Below are positions 35,631 through 45,643 of a DNA stretch of 64,000 nucleotides, piece after piece. How positions within the stretch are numbered: position 1 is the stretch's first letter; the number at the start of each line of letters is the position of its first letter. Position numbers and translations under genes: made by a program. Below the pieces are notes generated by a model. The model saw nothing but the letters and a program-made list of their open reading frames with translations. It ran no database searches and was not told the DNA's origin. This DNA comes from Bacteroidota bacterium. GTDB lineage: Bacteria > Bacteroidota > Bacteroidia > Chitinophagales > BACL12. Location: contig JADJIS010000002.1 of NCBI GenBank assembly GCA_016706865.1, positions 310,001 to 374,000 on the forward strand, written 5' to 3'.

Positions 35631-38600
35631 ATGAATAACATTATTACATTTCAGCAATATCTTCAATCGGATCAAAGTGAACATTTATGGTCAGCGGATG
35701 AAGTTATCGAATTTATTTTACCACTTTTTGAAGAGGTTTTGAGTTTTCACGAAAATGGACAGGTGGCATCCTTTGAACGTACAGATACAATATTTATTAA
35801 TAATGGAAGACTGGATATAGATGAAAATTTTTCGCATGAACCAGTAAATAATTTGCATGAAGTATTAAAATTATTGGCAAAGGATCAAATAGCAGGCTTT
35901 TCCATTACCGAGCGTATTACGCTCGATGAGGATCTTTCAGCAAATCAATCTTCCAGCACCAATCATCAGATTCAAAATAATCCCAACGATATTCCGACAC
36001 ATCCGGTTTATATTCTGGGATATCAATGTTTTGAAATTAAGCTTGGTCACCATGATGTTCAGACGGATATTTTTTGTCTTGGTCTTATATTGGGAAGTGT
36101 TGTAATGGGTCTCGACTTGTATGATACTGATGATTTGAATCAGTTCGTTGCATATAGAAATCAGCCGGCGGGAGTTAATGCAAGAATGCATCCAACTATT
36201 TGTGCATTGATAACGGAAATGACGGAATTGAATAGAAAAAACCGCAGTAAGGATATGAAGGAAATAATTCAGCGATTAAAATTTTATCGCGATTACGACC
36301 CTCAAAAAGAAACTGACTTATCAAAATTAGCTGCCTTTCAGATCAAAATTCCATCCGACAGAAAAACTTTTATTTTATCCAAATTACGCAATAGGTTATT
36401 TGATTCGAGCAGAAGAAACAGATTATTGTATTATAAACCGAATGGAAGATTTGCCAATTTAACGGTGAGTAGTGTTCCTGTTGTATTGCATTATCAAAGT
36501 ATAAATCCTCAATTATTATTTACCTGGAATAAAGAAATATCGCAACAGGTTATTAAACAATCGGATATTGTTCTAAACAAATATTTACGGTTTGAAGATC
36601 ATCCCTATTTAAATACTCAATTGAATGCTATAAGATTAAGTGCAGAAAATGATAAAAAAGAATATGGATTCAGTCAATTGAAATTAGTTGTTGCATTTCT
36701 TCACTGGCATAACCTAAAGGAAGGCGTTAATGAAAGAATTCAAAGTCCCCTTTTGCTTTTACCTGTGGAGCTGGAAAGAAAAAAATCATTAAGAGAGGAA
36801 CGTTACACCTTAAAAATTGTTGACAATGCCGCACTTATAAATCCGATCTTGGCAAATCATCTCAAAGATCTTTATGGTATTACTTTACCGGAGAGTATTG
36901 ATTTTGATGATGTAACTATGGAACAGTTTTATGCAATGCTGAATGACAAGATCAATAGTGCAAAACAGGGGGTAAAACTGAACTACATTGATAAACCACG
37001 TATTAAAATAATACATAATATCGCCAGACAAACAATTAATAATTATAAGAAGAAATTAAAATTAAAAAGAAATCCTACTATCCATCAGTTGGATTATAGT
37101 TACAGTGAAGAAAATTTCAAACCTCTTGGTCTTGAATTATTTAAACATAAAATTGAAATTAATAAAAGTGCAGTTGAATTTTTAATTAATGATACCAAAC
37201 CTGTAAAAACATCTGAAAATTATTCGGGAAATGAAACCACTTCTGTAAAAGATAGTTTCGTGATAGCGGACGGAGAAAACAACCCTTACAGTTGGGATTT
37301 CGACATCTGCAATATCGTGCTCGGTAATTTTAATTATAAAAAGATGAGTTTGGTTAGTGATTATAATAAAATTACAGACGAAAACATCCAACATAAGGTA
37401 TTTAATGACCTGTTTACCAATGAACCGAAAAAATTTGAAGAAACTACTTTAAGAAATGACCCCGCGGAATGGTATCATGTGATAAGTGCAGATCCAACGC
37501 AGGCAAGATCTGTATTGCATAGCAGAACCGGTAAAAGTTATATTATTCAGGGGCCACCGGGTACAGGCAAAAGCCAGACCATCACAAATTTAATTGCCGA
37601 TTTTTTGGGAAAAGGAAAAACCATATTATTTGTATGTGAAAAGAGAGCGGCACTCGACGTGGTGTATTATCGTCTCCAACAAAATAGGTTATCGGAATTA
37701 TGTTGTTATATTCATGATAGCCAGGCCGACAAGAAAAAGTTTGTGCAGGATCTCAAAGTGATTTACGATGATTTCTTAAAAAACAAAATGGATCTCTCCG
37801 CTATTGTTGTTCAAAGAAATTATGTTTTGTCTCAGTTGTTAAAAAATTTAGACGTTCTTCAAACATATCATAAAAATCAAACCACCATTTATTCTGAAGC
37901 AGGTGTTAGCACCAGGCAACTATTTGAGAAACTGTTAGAATTAAAGGAAATTATTAAACCTGACAATATTTCAACGGACTCCATTCCAAATTATGATCAA
38001 TGGATGAAATATGGTGAAGTAATTCAACAATTGAGTACCGCACTGGAAACATCCGGTGCTGAACCTGAATTTCATTATCATCCATTCGGTAATCTTGGCA
38101 TTGATATTCTTAAAGCGGAAAATCCATTTTCATTATTGGAAAACCTTGCTTCGGATGCACAAATTAAAATACAGCAATGTTTGAAAGTGATATTGGAAAA
38201 TAATATCCCTCATAACCATACCGCCGAGTGGAAATTTATAAAAAATCTTGTTGTTGATTCGGTTGTACTCGAACCATTAGCCCGAAATAATAATCTGTGT
38301 TTAGTAGATATTTCAAATAAGGAAGCCAAGGAATTTGAAGAGCTATATAAAAATTATAAAGATGTTTTGGGTGAATACCGTCAAGCTTTGGAAATAAATA
38401 AACGCTGGCAAAATAAACCCGAAAAACAAGAAGTGGAAGTTGCAATCAGCTTAGCCGAAAAATTTGAAAAATCATTTTTTGGATTTCTAAACGGGAAATG
38501 GCGTAGACTAAAAAATCAATTAAATAGATCATATGATTTTTCCTCTCATCAGATACGTCCGGAGTATACTGTAATACTTGGGCAACTTTTGGAGGAATAT

Positions 38601-41018
38601 AAAATAAATGAAAGGACAATTGAGTGTAAACATACTATTGAAAGGAAATATCACTTTGATAATTTAGAAACAGCGTATCTCAGCATGGAGGTTTTAAGAA
38701 GCAAACAGGGAGATAAGGAAATTGATTTCCTGCTTCAGCATCCTCAGGCAGATACTGTTGTAATTCAGTTGAGCAAATTAAATGCAACACTTCGGCAATT
38801 AGAGTTGCATTTAAAACAATGTCTTTATCGTTTTGAATCGCGATCGCTCCAACAAATTAACGACGATCTTGCAACAATACAGAGTAATGCCCATATACTC
38901 AAGGATCTGTTGCCAAGCCTGCGTCGATTCGTTGATCTGCCGTTAAATATTCAGGATTTTATTAGAAATATTCCTATTTCTGCTATTCAGGCGGAATTTA
39001 TTATGGCTGAAAAAACACTTGAACTGCTGCTTGACAAAAACCGTTCATTCGCCGGAACTACACAGAGTATTATTCATGATACTGTGCAAAATCTTGAAAA
39101 AGATTACAAGGAATTACTGCACCTAAACAGTAATTATATAAGAGCTGTGCGCAGAGAAAAGTTTATTAAAAATTATGAGTTAAGCAATAAGTCAGTAACA
39201 GTATTAACCCCGGAACAACGTCAGGTAAAAAAAGAATATACCGAAGGTAGAAAAATATTGGAGCATGAAATGAGTAAATCGATGCGTTATAAAAGTATTC
39301 GGGAAATAGCCTCCGGTGATAGTGGAAAAGTTTTAAAAGATATAAAACCGGTCTGGCTGATGAGTCCTTTAAGCGTTAGTGACAGTTTACCACTTGATAC
39401 AACGTTTTTTGATGTTGTTATTTTTGATGAAGCGAGTCAGATAACTTTGGAAGAAGGAATACCTGCATTATTTCGCGCACCTCAAACAATTATTGTGGGT
39501 GATGATAAACAAATGCCACCAAGCAATTTCTTTTCTTCCAAAGCGGAAGACCCGGAAGATCTTGAAATTATTGATGGTGAAAACAGCGATGAAATTTTAA
39601 GTGCCGATACCGACAGTCTTTTAGTTCAGGGTTCTCGAAAATTAAATAGCACAATGTTAAGCTGGCATTATCGCAGTAGATATGAAACATTGATAAGTTA
39701 TTCCAATCATGCATTTTATGATGCCGGTCTTCTAACAATTCCCGATAAATTAGTACATCACCGGCACAAACCACTCCTGCAGATCCAAAATGTGGAGGAG
39801 GGTGCAGACAATGCAAAACAACTTATGAATGGCAGTATCAGTTTTCATTATTTGCCGAATAGTGTATATGAAAACCGGAATAATGTTTCGGAAGCTAAAT
39901 ACATTGCCCACCTGGTAAGAAAACTTTTGAAAGATGAAATTAAAGAAACCATTGGTATAGTGGCTTTTAGTCAGGAACAACAATCAGTAATTGAAGAAGA
40001 AATTGACAATTTAGCTGCAACGGATAAACTTTTTGAAGAATTATTGGAAAAAGCATATAACCGAAAAGATGAAGAACAATTTACAGGATTATTTATAAAA
40101 AATCTCGAAAATGTTCAGGGCGATGAAAGAGATTTTATTATTATGAGTGTGTGTTATGGTCACGACAGCAACAAAAAAATGCTCATGAATTTCGGACCGA
40201 TAAATAAAAAGGGTGGAGAAAAAAGATTGAATGTTATTTTCAGCCGCGCAAAAAGGCATATGGCTGTTGTAAGCAGTATTCAACATCACCATATTACAAA
40301 TGAATATAACGACGGAGCAAATTATTTTAAAAGATTTTTGCAATATGCTGAAATGGTAAGCACAGGAAATATGTCGGGAGCAAGGCTGATCCTGGATAAT
40401 TTAATGCCGGAAAATAAGGGTAGAACAGATATTAAAACAAAAGAATCAGCTTTGGCTTTTCAAATAAAGACCGCGCTTGAAGCCAACGGATTTTTTGTGG
40501 ATGACCAAATTGGACAAAGTAATTTTAAATGTAATTTGGGAATTAAAAAATCTTCAGATGACCTAAATTATTGTCTTGGTATTTTAATAGATGATGACAT
40601 GCATTATTCCAACGATGATCTCATGGAGCAATATTATCAGCGTCCTTCCATTTTACATGCCTTTGGCTGGGAAATATTAAATGTTTTTGCAAAAGACTGG
40701 CTGGAAGATAAGGATAGAGTAATGCAGATGATCCTAAGAAAATTGGGACATACTTCCACGGAAATAAAAGCCAACCCCATTATAAAACAGGCACAATCAG
40801 AAAACAATAATAAATTTGAATATATAACATTGATGAGTTCGTCGGGCGATAAATTTTGGGAAGTAACACAAGTTAATGAAAAATTACATATACGTTCCGG
40901 AAAAACTGATACCAAAGGATTAATTCAAATCAAAACATTTTTAAATGAAATGGAAGCAGAGGTAGTAAAAAATAATTTGATCGCAGAGCAGATTAATTTA
41001 GGATTTATTTATATATAA
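35631..41018 (+). CDS. Kinase-like / DUF4011 / SF1 helicase / Vsr-like nuclease fusion
   Basis: 1795 residues. About 1-225 resembles the C-lobe of a protein kinase (DVQTDIFCLGLILGSVVMG at 142-160, then a RMHPTICALITEM helix) but lacks any Lys, HRD or DFG block, so it is a degenerate pseudokinase at best. DUF4011 begins near 247 (LSKLRNRLFDSSRRNRLLYY). The SF1 (Upf1/AAA_11-AAA_12) helicase has Walker A GPPGTGKS 641-648, a long helical insert to about 1180, DEAS 1266-1269, GDDKQMPPSNFF near 1290, NVQGDERDFIIMS near 1495 and NVIFSRAKRHM near 1535. A C-terminal Vsr/MTES_1575-like nuclease fold spans about 1600-1720 (FKCNLGI, GILIDDDMHY, FGWEILNVFAKDW). Such fusions are known from anti-phage loci. 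Probably a nucleic-acid-sensing defence effector working with the peptidase. Confidence 0.82.
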   Translation: MNNIITFQQYLQSDQSEHLWSADEVIEFILPLFEEVLSFHENGQVASFERTDTIFINNGRLDIDENFSHEPVNNLHEVLKLLAKDQIAGFSITERITLDEDLSANQSSSTNHQIQNNPNDIPTHPVYILGYQCFEIKLGHHDVQTDIFCLGLILGSVVMGLDLYDTDDLNQFVAYRNQPAGVNARMHPTICALITEMTELNRKNRSKDMKEIIQRLKFYRDYDPQKETDLSKLAAFQIKIPSDRKTFILSKLRNRLFDSSRRNRLLYYKPNGRFANLTVSSVPVVLHYQSINPQLLFTWNKEISQQVIKQSDIVLNKYLRFEDHPYLNTQLNAIRLSAENDKKEYGFSQLKLVVAFLHWHNLKEGVNERIQSPLLLLPVELERKKSLREERYTLKIVDNAALINPILANHLKDLYGITLPESIDFDDVTMEQFYAMLNDKINSAKQGVKLNYIDKPRIKIIHNIARQTINNYKKKLKLKRNPTIHQLDYSYSEENFKPLGLELFKHKIEINKSAVEFLINDTKPVKTSENYSGNETTSVKDSFVIADGENNPYSWDFDICNIVLGNFNYKKMSLVSDYNKITDENIQHKVFNDLFTNEPKKFEETTLRNDPAEWYHVISADPTQARSVLHSRTGKSYIIQGPPGTGKSQTITNLIADFLGKGKTILFVCEKRAALDVVYYRLQQNRLSELCCYIHDSQADKKKFVQDLKVIYDDFLKNKMDLSAIVVQRNYVLSQLLKNLDVLQTYHKNQTTIYSEAGVSTRQLFEKLLELKEIIKPDNISTDSIPNYDQWMKYGEVIQQLSTALETSGAEPEFHYHPFGNLGIDILKAENPFSLLENLASDAQIKIQQCLKVILENNIPHNHTAEWKFIKNLVVDSVVLEPLARNNNLCLVDISNKEAKEFEELYKNYKDVLGEYRQALEINKRWQNKPEKQEVEVAISLAEKFEKSFFGFLNGKWRRLKNQLNRSYDFSSHQIRPEYTVILGQLLEEYKINERTIECKHTIERKYHFDNLETAYLSMEVLRSKQGDKEIDFLLQHPQADTVVIQLSKLNATLRQLELHLKQCLYRFESRSLQQINDDLATIQSNAHILKDLLPSLRRFVDLPLNIQDFIRNIPISAIQAEFIMAEKTLELLLDKNRSFAGTTQSIIHDTVQNLEKDYKELLHLNSNYIRAVRREKFIKNYELSNKSVTVLTPEQRQVKKEYTEGRKILEHEMSKSMRYKSIREIASGDSGKVLKDIKPVWLMSPLSVSDSLPLDTTFFDVVIFDEASQITLEEGIPALFRAPQTIIVGDDKQMPPSNFFSSKAEDPEDLEIIDGENSDEILSADTDSLLVQGSRKLNSTMLSWHYRSRYETLISYSNHAFYDAGLLTIPDKLVHHRHKPLLQIQNVEEGADNAKQLMNGSISFHYLPNSVYENRNNVSEAKYIAHLVRKLLKDEIKETIGIVAFSQEQQSVIEEEIDNLAATDKLFEELLEKAYNRKDEEQFTGLFIKNLENVQGDERDFIIMSVCYGHDSNKKMLMNFGPINKKGGEKRLNVIFSRAKRHMAVVSSIQHHHITNEYNDGANYFKRFLQYAEMVSTGNMSGARLILDNLMPENKGRTDIKTKESALAFQIKTALEANGFFVDDQIGQSNFKCNLGIKKSSDDLNYCLGILIDDDMHYSNDDLMEQYYQRPSILHAFGWEILNVFAKDWLEDKDRVMQMILRKLGHTSTEIKANPIIKQAQSENNNKFEYITLMSSSGDKFWEVTQVNEKLHIRSGKTDTKGLIQIKTFLNEMEAEVVKNNLIAEQINLGFIYI

Positions 41019-41174
41019 TTGGCTTGATAAAACAAGTGAAAATATTCAAGATTTAACAAACTTACTATGCGATTTTATTTGCTTTGGATATTAAAGGAAT
41101 TTATAATCATAAAAATTCTTGCTTTAAATGTTAACGGACAAACTGGAAAATTCCGCAAGAACACTTTATTAATC

Positions 41175-41855
41175 ATGTCAAAAACAAAAATTCTCTTCTT
41201 TTCCCTTTTTTTCCTCTTAAATATTCATGGTTTCAGTCAGGATTTTGGTTTTACCTATCCCTCTGATACTTTAAAATTTTCTGTCTATCAGGAATCAATA
41301 GAAATTGGATCTTTAGATTCTGTAAAAGGAGAAATAATCGAAACGTTTATTGAGCCCGCTGCATTTTTATTTAAGTTCCAACAAGATTCGATCGTTAATT
41401 ACTCCATGGTTGTGAAAAAAGGCGAAAATTATATACTTCAGCCCATGTTTAAAGGTATTGGAGTACAGGATATATATACCTATAACTTTATTCGCAGAGG
41501 CAACTCTACGAAACGTTATATGGAAGAAATAAAAAAGTTTAAGTTTGACAATGAAGCAGATAGTTTTTTAATTTTTCGTTTTTCGGATAACACATTTCAT
41601 AGCAATAGCAGTGGTTTTGAAATAATACAACAAGGTTATTACCTTTGGAATATTAACACGATGATGGTATTACAACTTATTAATTATCAATCGGTTGAAA
41701 ATTGGCCGTACGGCGACGGAATGCAGGCAACAGGTTCAGGAATGGTAAGGGTAAATAGTTATGATGTGTTTTTTGAAAATGGAGAACTTATAATTAAGAT
41801 CGAGGATAAAAAACATCGCTACCAATTTAAAATGGGATCATTAATAAGAAAATGA
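41175..41855 (+). CDS. Secreted protein of unknown function
   Basis: 226 residues when begun at ATG 41175, which starts a good signal peptide (MSKTKILFFSLFFLLNIHGFSQ); an in-frame ATG at 41067 would bury it. The mature part is beta-rich, with aromatic segments (YNFIRRGNSTKRYMEEIKK, GYYLWNINTMMVLQLINYQ). No sorting domain, metal motif or catalytic signature is visible. Not recognised. It lies 156 bases after the helicase gene on the same strand but looks like an ordinary envelope protein, so I do not count it as part of that system. Confidence 0.55.
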   Translation: MSKTKILFFSLFFLLNIHGFSQDFGFTYPSDTLKFSVYQESIEIGSLDSVKGEIIETFIEPAAFLFKFQQDSIVNYSMVVKKGENYILQPMFKGIGVQDIYTYNFIRRGNSTKRYMEEIKKFKFDNEADSFLIFRFSDNTFHSNSSGFEIIQQGYYLWNINTMMVLQLINYQSVENWPYGDGMQATGSGMVRVNSYDVFFENGELIIKIEDKKHRYQFKMGSLIRK

Positions 41856-42004
41856 TGAATTGTTAAAGCATAATGATTGATACGATTTTCTGATTTATAA
41901 CAATCTACAAAGTTTGTTTTATCGAAATTTTTAATCAATTTTGGTAATAATTAAAACCAATTACATTTTTAAAACAAGGTATTTCTAAAAAAACACAAGT
42001 GCAG

Positions 42005-43570
42005 ATGAAAAATACAATTATATTAAACATTGCAACTCTGTTGCTTATTGTTTGTTTTTCAATCCCTGCTGTAACTTATGCGCAAGACGGATTGCTGGAT
42101 CTAAGTTTTGATACCGATGGAATTGTTACAACTGCTATTGGAACATCCGATGATTTTGGTCGCGCTGTTGCAGTTCAGGAAGATGGAAAAATAATTGTGG
42201 CAGGATATAGCTTCAATGGCTCTCAGGATGTTTTTGCGATGGTTCGATATAATACCGACGGTAGCTTAGATAATTCATTCGACTCAGATGGAATTGTAAC
42301 ATCTGAAATTGGAGCTTCCGGTAACAGAGCACATGCTATAGCGATTCAAGATGATGGCAAAATTGTTTTGGCCGGATATAGTTACAACGGATCGAATAAT
42401 GATTTCGCTGTTGCCAGATATAATACAAACGGAAGTTTAGACCTCAGCTTTGATGCAGATGGATATGCTACCACCGGTTTCGATACATTTTCTAACGACA
42501 GGGCATTTGCAGTTGCAATACAACCTGATGGAAAAATTGTTATTGCAGGATATAATACGGACGAAGATTCAGATCGCGACTTTGCAGTGGTTCGTTATAA
42601 TACAGATGGAAGTTTGGATAATTCCTTCGGTACAGGTGGAATTGTTTCCACTCCACTGGCCGATGGTGGAGATGAGGTGCGCAGTGTAGTAGTTCAAGAG
42701 GATGGAAAAATTGTTTTGGCGGGATTTAGTTTTGATTTTACCACACGAGTTTTTGCAATTGTGCGTTACACCAGCAATGGTATTTTGGATAATACTTTTG
42801 ATGGTGATGGAATTGTTACAACTTCTATATTAGCATTGGATGATGCAGCTTATAATATGGCGAAACAAAGTGATGGCAAATTTATTTTAGTTGGATATAC
42901 TGTTAATGATACCTATGATTTCGCGATCGTACGTTATAACACAGACGGTAGTCTCGATAACACCTTTGATTCGGATGGCATTGTAATTACGCATATCGGA
43001 ATAATAGAAGACCTTCCTTACGCAGTAACAATTCAAAGTGATGAAAAAATTGTAGTGGGCGGACATTCTAAAACCGATAATGATAATTTTGCTTTGGTGC
43101 GGTACAATCCTGATGGCAGTCTTGATAACACCTTCGGAACTGATGGAATTGTTACAACTGATATAGGCACCGGTGAATCTGAAGATATAATTTTTGGTTT
43201 AGCACTGCAGCCCGATGGAAAAATTATTGCGACAGGATATAGTTACAATGGTTCTGACTATGTTTTCGCAACAGCAAGATATCACGGTGTGAATACTTCC
43301 ATAATTAATTTTGCCGATCAAAATAATTCTGCAATATGTACTTATCCAAATCCTTTTTCCATTCAAACAATTCTGGAAACGGAAAAACTATTAATAAACG
43401 CCACACTAATAATTTACAATTATTTCGGTAGTGAGGTAAAACAATTATCACATCTATCCGGTCATCAAATTATTCTTGATCGCGACGATCTTCCAGTTGG
43501 AATGTATTTTATTCAATTAATGGAGGGTGAAGAGATTATTGGTTCGGGCGAAATAGTGATAATAGATTGA
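42005..43570 (+). CDS. Delta-60 repeat T9SS-secreted protein
   Basis: 521 residues from ATG 42005 (signal peptide MKNTIILNIATLLLIVCFS ... TYAQ); a GTG two codons earlier is an alternative. Seven Delta-60 repeats cover about 27-430, each with an IQxDGKIVxAGYS core and a YNTDGSLDNSFxxDGIVTT turn; they are more uniform than those of the paralog at 23819. The last 85 residues are a T9SS sorting domain (ICTYPNPFSIQTIL to the end). Predicted beta-propeller-like surface protein, ligand unknown. The high repeat similarity suggests ongoing expansion or conversion. Confidence 0.83.
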   Translation: MKNTIILNIATLLLIVCFSIPAVTYAQDGLLDLSFDTDGIVTTAIGTSDDFGRAVAVQEDGKIIVAGYSFNGSQDVFAMVRYNTDGSLDNSFDSDGIVTSEIGASGNRAHAIAIQDDGKIVLAGYSYNGSNNDFAVARYNTNGSLDLSFDADGYATTGFDTFSNDRAFAVAIQPDGKIVIAGYNTDEDSDRDFAVVRYNTDGSLDNSFGTGGIVSTPLADGGDEVRSVVVQEDGKIVLAGFSFDFTTRVFAIVRYTSNGILDNTFDGDGIVTTSILALDDAAYNMAKQSDGKFILVGYTVNDTYDFAIVRYNTDGSLDNTFDSDGIVITHIGIIEDLPYAVTIQSDEKIVVGGHSKTDNDNFALVRYNPDGSLDNTFGTDGIVTTDIGTGESEDIIFGLALQPDGKIIATGYSYNGSDYVFATARYHGVNTSIINFADQNNSAICTYPNPFSIQTILETEKLLINATLIIYNYFGSEVKQLSHLSGHQIILDRDDLPVGMYFIQLMEGEEIIGSGEIVIID

Positions 43571-43663
43571 TCATTCATTCCTTATTATCTTAAAATGTTA
43601 GATTAAAATTTAAAGTGATCTTTTTTGATTGGATCAGTTCTTATTGCAGAAATATTTCCCCAA

Positions 43664-44647
43664 ATGAAACGACAATTAATTAAAACCAACCGTTTGAGAA
43701 CATTAAACTGGCTCGGCGACAAACTTGTTGATTGGAGTATGGCCGGCACAGTTTATTCTTTAGAGGGTGAGGAAACCCAGATCAATAGTTACCATTTTGC
43801 TTTTGGTTGTGATAGTGCAATAACTTCACAAAATGGAGATTATGCTTTTATTTATAAACGCCTCGGTACAAAAGGATTGCTTCTGAAAGATGGAGAAATT
43901 ATAAGGGAAATTAACCGAAGTTATTATCATGCAGAAACCTATGAATATCCGGTTGCATTTGTAACATTTAATAACAAAACATATTTAGTGCATTGTCCAA
44001 ATAATTATTGTCAAATCGACTTTGAAGATGTGGAAACTGGAGAAATTGTAACCAATATTTCAACCAGAGAACCTCGTGACCTTTTTCATTCAAGATTTGA
44101 AGTGAGTGCAGACAATAAATTTTTTATGAGTAAAGGATGGTGGTGGCATCCATGGGATGTTTTGGTTTTGTTTGATATTGAAAAATGTCTCGCCGATCCA
44201 TCACTTCTTGATCAAGGAATTTCCGTTCCAAATATTGCGACAGAAATTTGTTCTGCAAGTTTTATCGACGATAACAAAATTTTAGTGTGTACTTCAACAG
44301 AAGAAGCAATGGACGATGAAAACATGGAAACTATTCCGCCGGGACATCTGGCAATTTGGAATTTTAAAACGAATCTCGTCTCTAAACCTGTGAAAATTAA
44401 AGGGGAGTTCGGAAATGTTTTAGCGATAGATGAAAAATTCTGCTGGGACATTTATAAATATCCAAAGATCATAAATCTGGAAACGGGTGAGGTAGTTGAT
44501 AAGATGGAAGATCTCGACACCGGAAAACAGCAATCGTCCATCATTTCTCACCTGGGTGACAACCTTCCGTTAATTGCATACAACAAACAATTACACAAAT
44601 TAGCCTTTAAAAATGAGGAAAATATTGAGGTGCTGTCATTGGATTAA
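43664..44647 (+). CDS. Cytosolic beta-propeller-like protein of unknown function
   Basis: 327 residues from ATG 43664 (MKRQLIKTNRLRTLNWLG); the longer frame opens with a TTG at 43625 and adds nothing conserved. The protein has no signal peptide. Repeated strand-turn blocks (AFIYKRLGTKGLLLKDG, VAFVTFNNKTYLVHCPNN, FDIEKCLADPS, NFKTNLVSKPVKIKG) suggest a seven-bladed propeller of the WD40/quinoprotein type, without recognisable ligand residues. It ends 5 bases before the convergent AraC gene. Not assigned to a family. Confidence 0.6.
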   Translation: MKRQLIKTNRLRTLNWLGDKLVDWSMAGTVYSLEGEETQINSYHFAFGCDSAITSQNGDYAFIYKRLGTKGLLLKDGEIIREINRSYYHAETYEYPVAFVTFNNKTYLVHCPNNYCQIDFEDVETGEIVTNISTREPRDLFHSRFEVSADNKFFMSKGWWWHPWDVLVLFDIEKCLADPSLLDQGISVPNIATEICSASFIDDNKILVCTSTEEAMDDENMETIPPGHLAIWNFKTNLVSKPVKIKGEFGNVLAIDEKFCWDIYKYPKIINLETGEVVDKMEDLDTGKQQSSIISHLGDNLPLIAYNKQLHKLAFKNEENIEVLSLD

Positions 44648-44652
44648 AAAAT

Positions 44653-45573
44653 TCACCGCACCTGATTAGGCGATACTCCAAATTTCCGTTTAAAAGAATT
44701 ACTAAAGTGTTGTAAAGAAGAATATCCCAGATCAAATGCGATCTGACTAATGGATTTCTTTTTCTCGAGGAGATCATTTTTTGCTAGTTCCAATCGCACA
44801 TCGGAGAGATATTCATACACGGTCTGGTTAAATAATTCCTTAAACCCTTTTTTTAGTTTAAACTCATTAATTCCCGAAACACGGGCTAATTGTTTTAGCG
44901 AGGGTGGACTTTCCATGTTTTTTAAAAGAAAATCCTTTGCATATAAAATTCTTTCCTTGTCGTAATCTGTTTTAATGTAGGTGGTTTTGAGGGCGGCATT
45001 ATTTCTATAGACTTCCAATTGTAATACTATGATCTCCACCACTTTTGAAAATAAAAATATTCGTTTCAGACTGTCCTCATACTTACAGGTGAGTATGGCG
45101 CTTATACTGGTGAGCAACAAGAAATCCATATTCAAGTTTTGGGGAAACAACGAAACTGATGTGGCGGATGTAATTTTTTTCTGAAATGTTTTTAATACTT
45201 CATCCTCAGCAGTGCAAATATCAAAATACTGGTTTTTAGCGATATGGATGATAATTAATTTGAGGGAAGATATTTCGCTTTTTATAATTAATTTATTCCC
45301 AGTGATATAAAAGGTATTTTGTTGATTGTTGGTAAATGAAAAAGAAGTAACAGATTTGTCATCGCAAATTTCGAATTTGCCCGACAAGCTGAAACACATT
45401 ATAATTCCACCTCCCGGGCAATTTAAATCGAATATGGTTTTATGCGCAGTATCACCATCCAAATATAATATTCTGATTCCCTGAAAAGCCCACTCTGTAA
45501 TTTCAATATTGCTGATGCTGCTTTTAGAATTAAAGGTATCTGGTATTTTATTGTCGATTTTTACCTGTTTCAT
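44653..45573 (-). CDS. AraC family transcriptional regulator
   Basis: 306 residues. The C-terminal about 95 residues form the double helix-turn-helix of the AraC family (PSLKQLARVSGINEFKLKKG and KSISQIAFDLGYSSLQHFSN, ending FKRKFGVSPNQVR). The N-terminal 200 residues form an effector or dimerisation domain with no strong signature (VFDLNCPGGGIIMCFSLSGK is cupin-like). It is divergent from a small two-gene operon. A 12-bp direct repeat spaced 21 bp lies in the shared 154-base intergenic region, making this operon its probable target. The effector is unknown. Confidence 0.88.
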   Translation of the reverse strand: MKQVKIDNKIPDTFNSKSSISNIEITEWAFQGIRILYLDGDTAHKTIFDLNCPGGGIIMCFSLSGKFEICDDKSVTSFSFTNNQQNTFYITGNKLIIKSEISSLKLIIIHIAKNQYFDICTAEDEVLKTFQKKITSATSVSLFPQNLNMDFLLLTSISAILTCKYEDSLKRIFLFSKVVEIIVLQLEVYRNNAALKTTYIKTDYDKERILYAKDFLLKNMESPPSLKQLARVSGINEFKLKKGFKELFNQTVYEYLSDVRLELAKNDLLEKKKSISQIAFDLGYSSLQHFSNSFKRKFGVSPNQVR

Positions 45574-45643
45574 TCTTAAAAATATTTTTTACAAAGAAGC
45601 AGCTTAATTTTAGAATTTAAAATGCTTCCATACATCTTCTCCC

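Noticed and set aside
41175..41855. Third gene of the peptidase-helicase unit
   Set aside because: It encodes a signal-peptide-bearing envelope-type protein after a 156-base gap; nothing ties it to the helicase.
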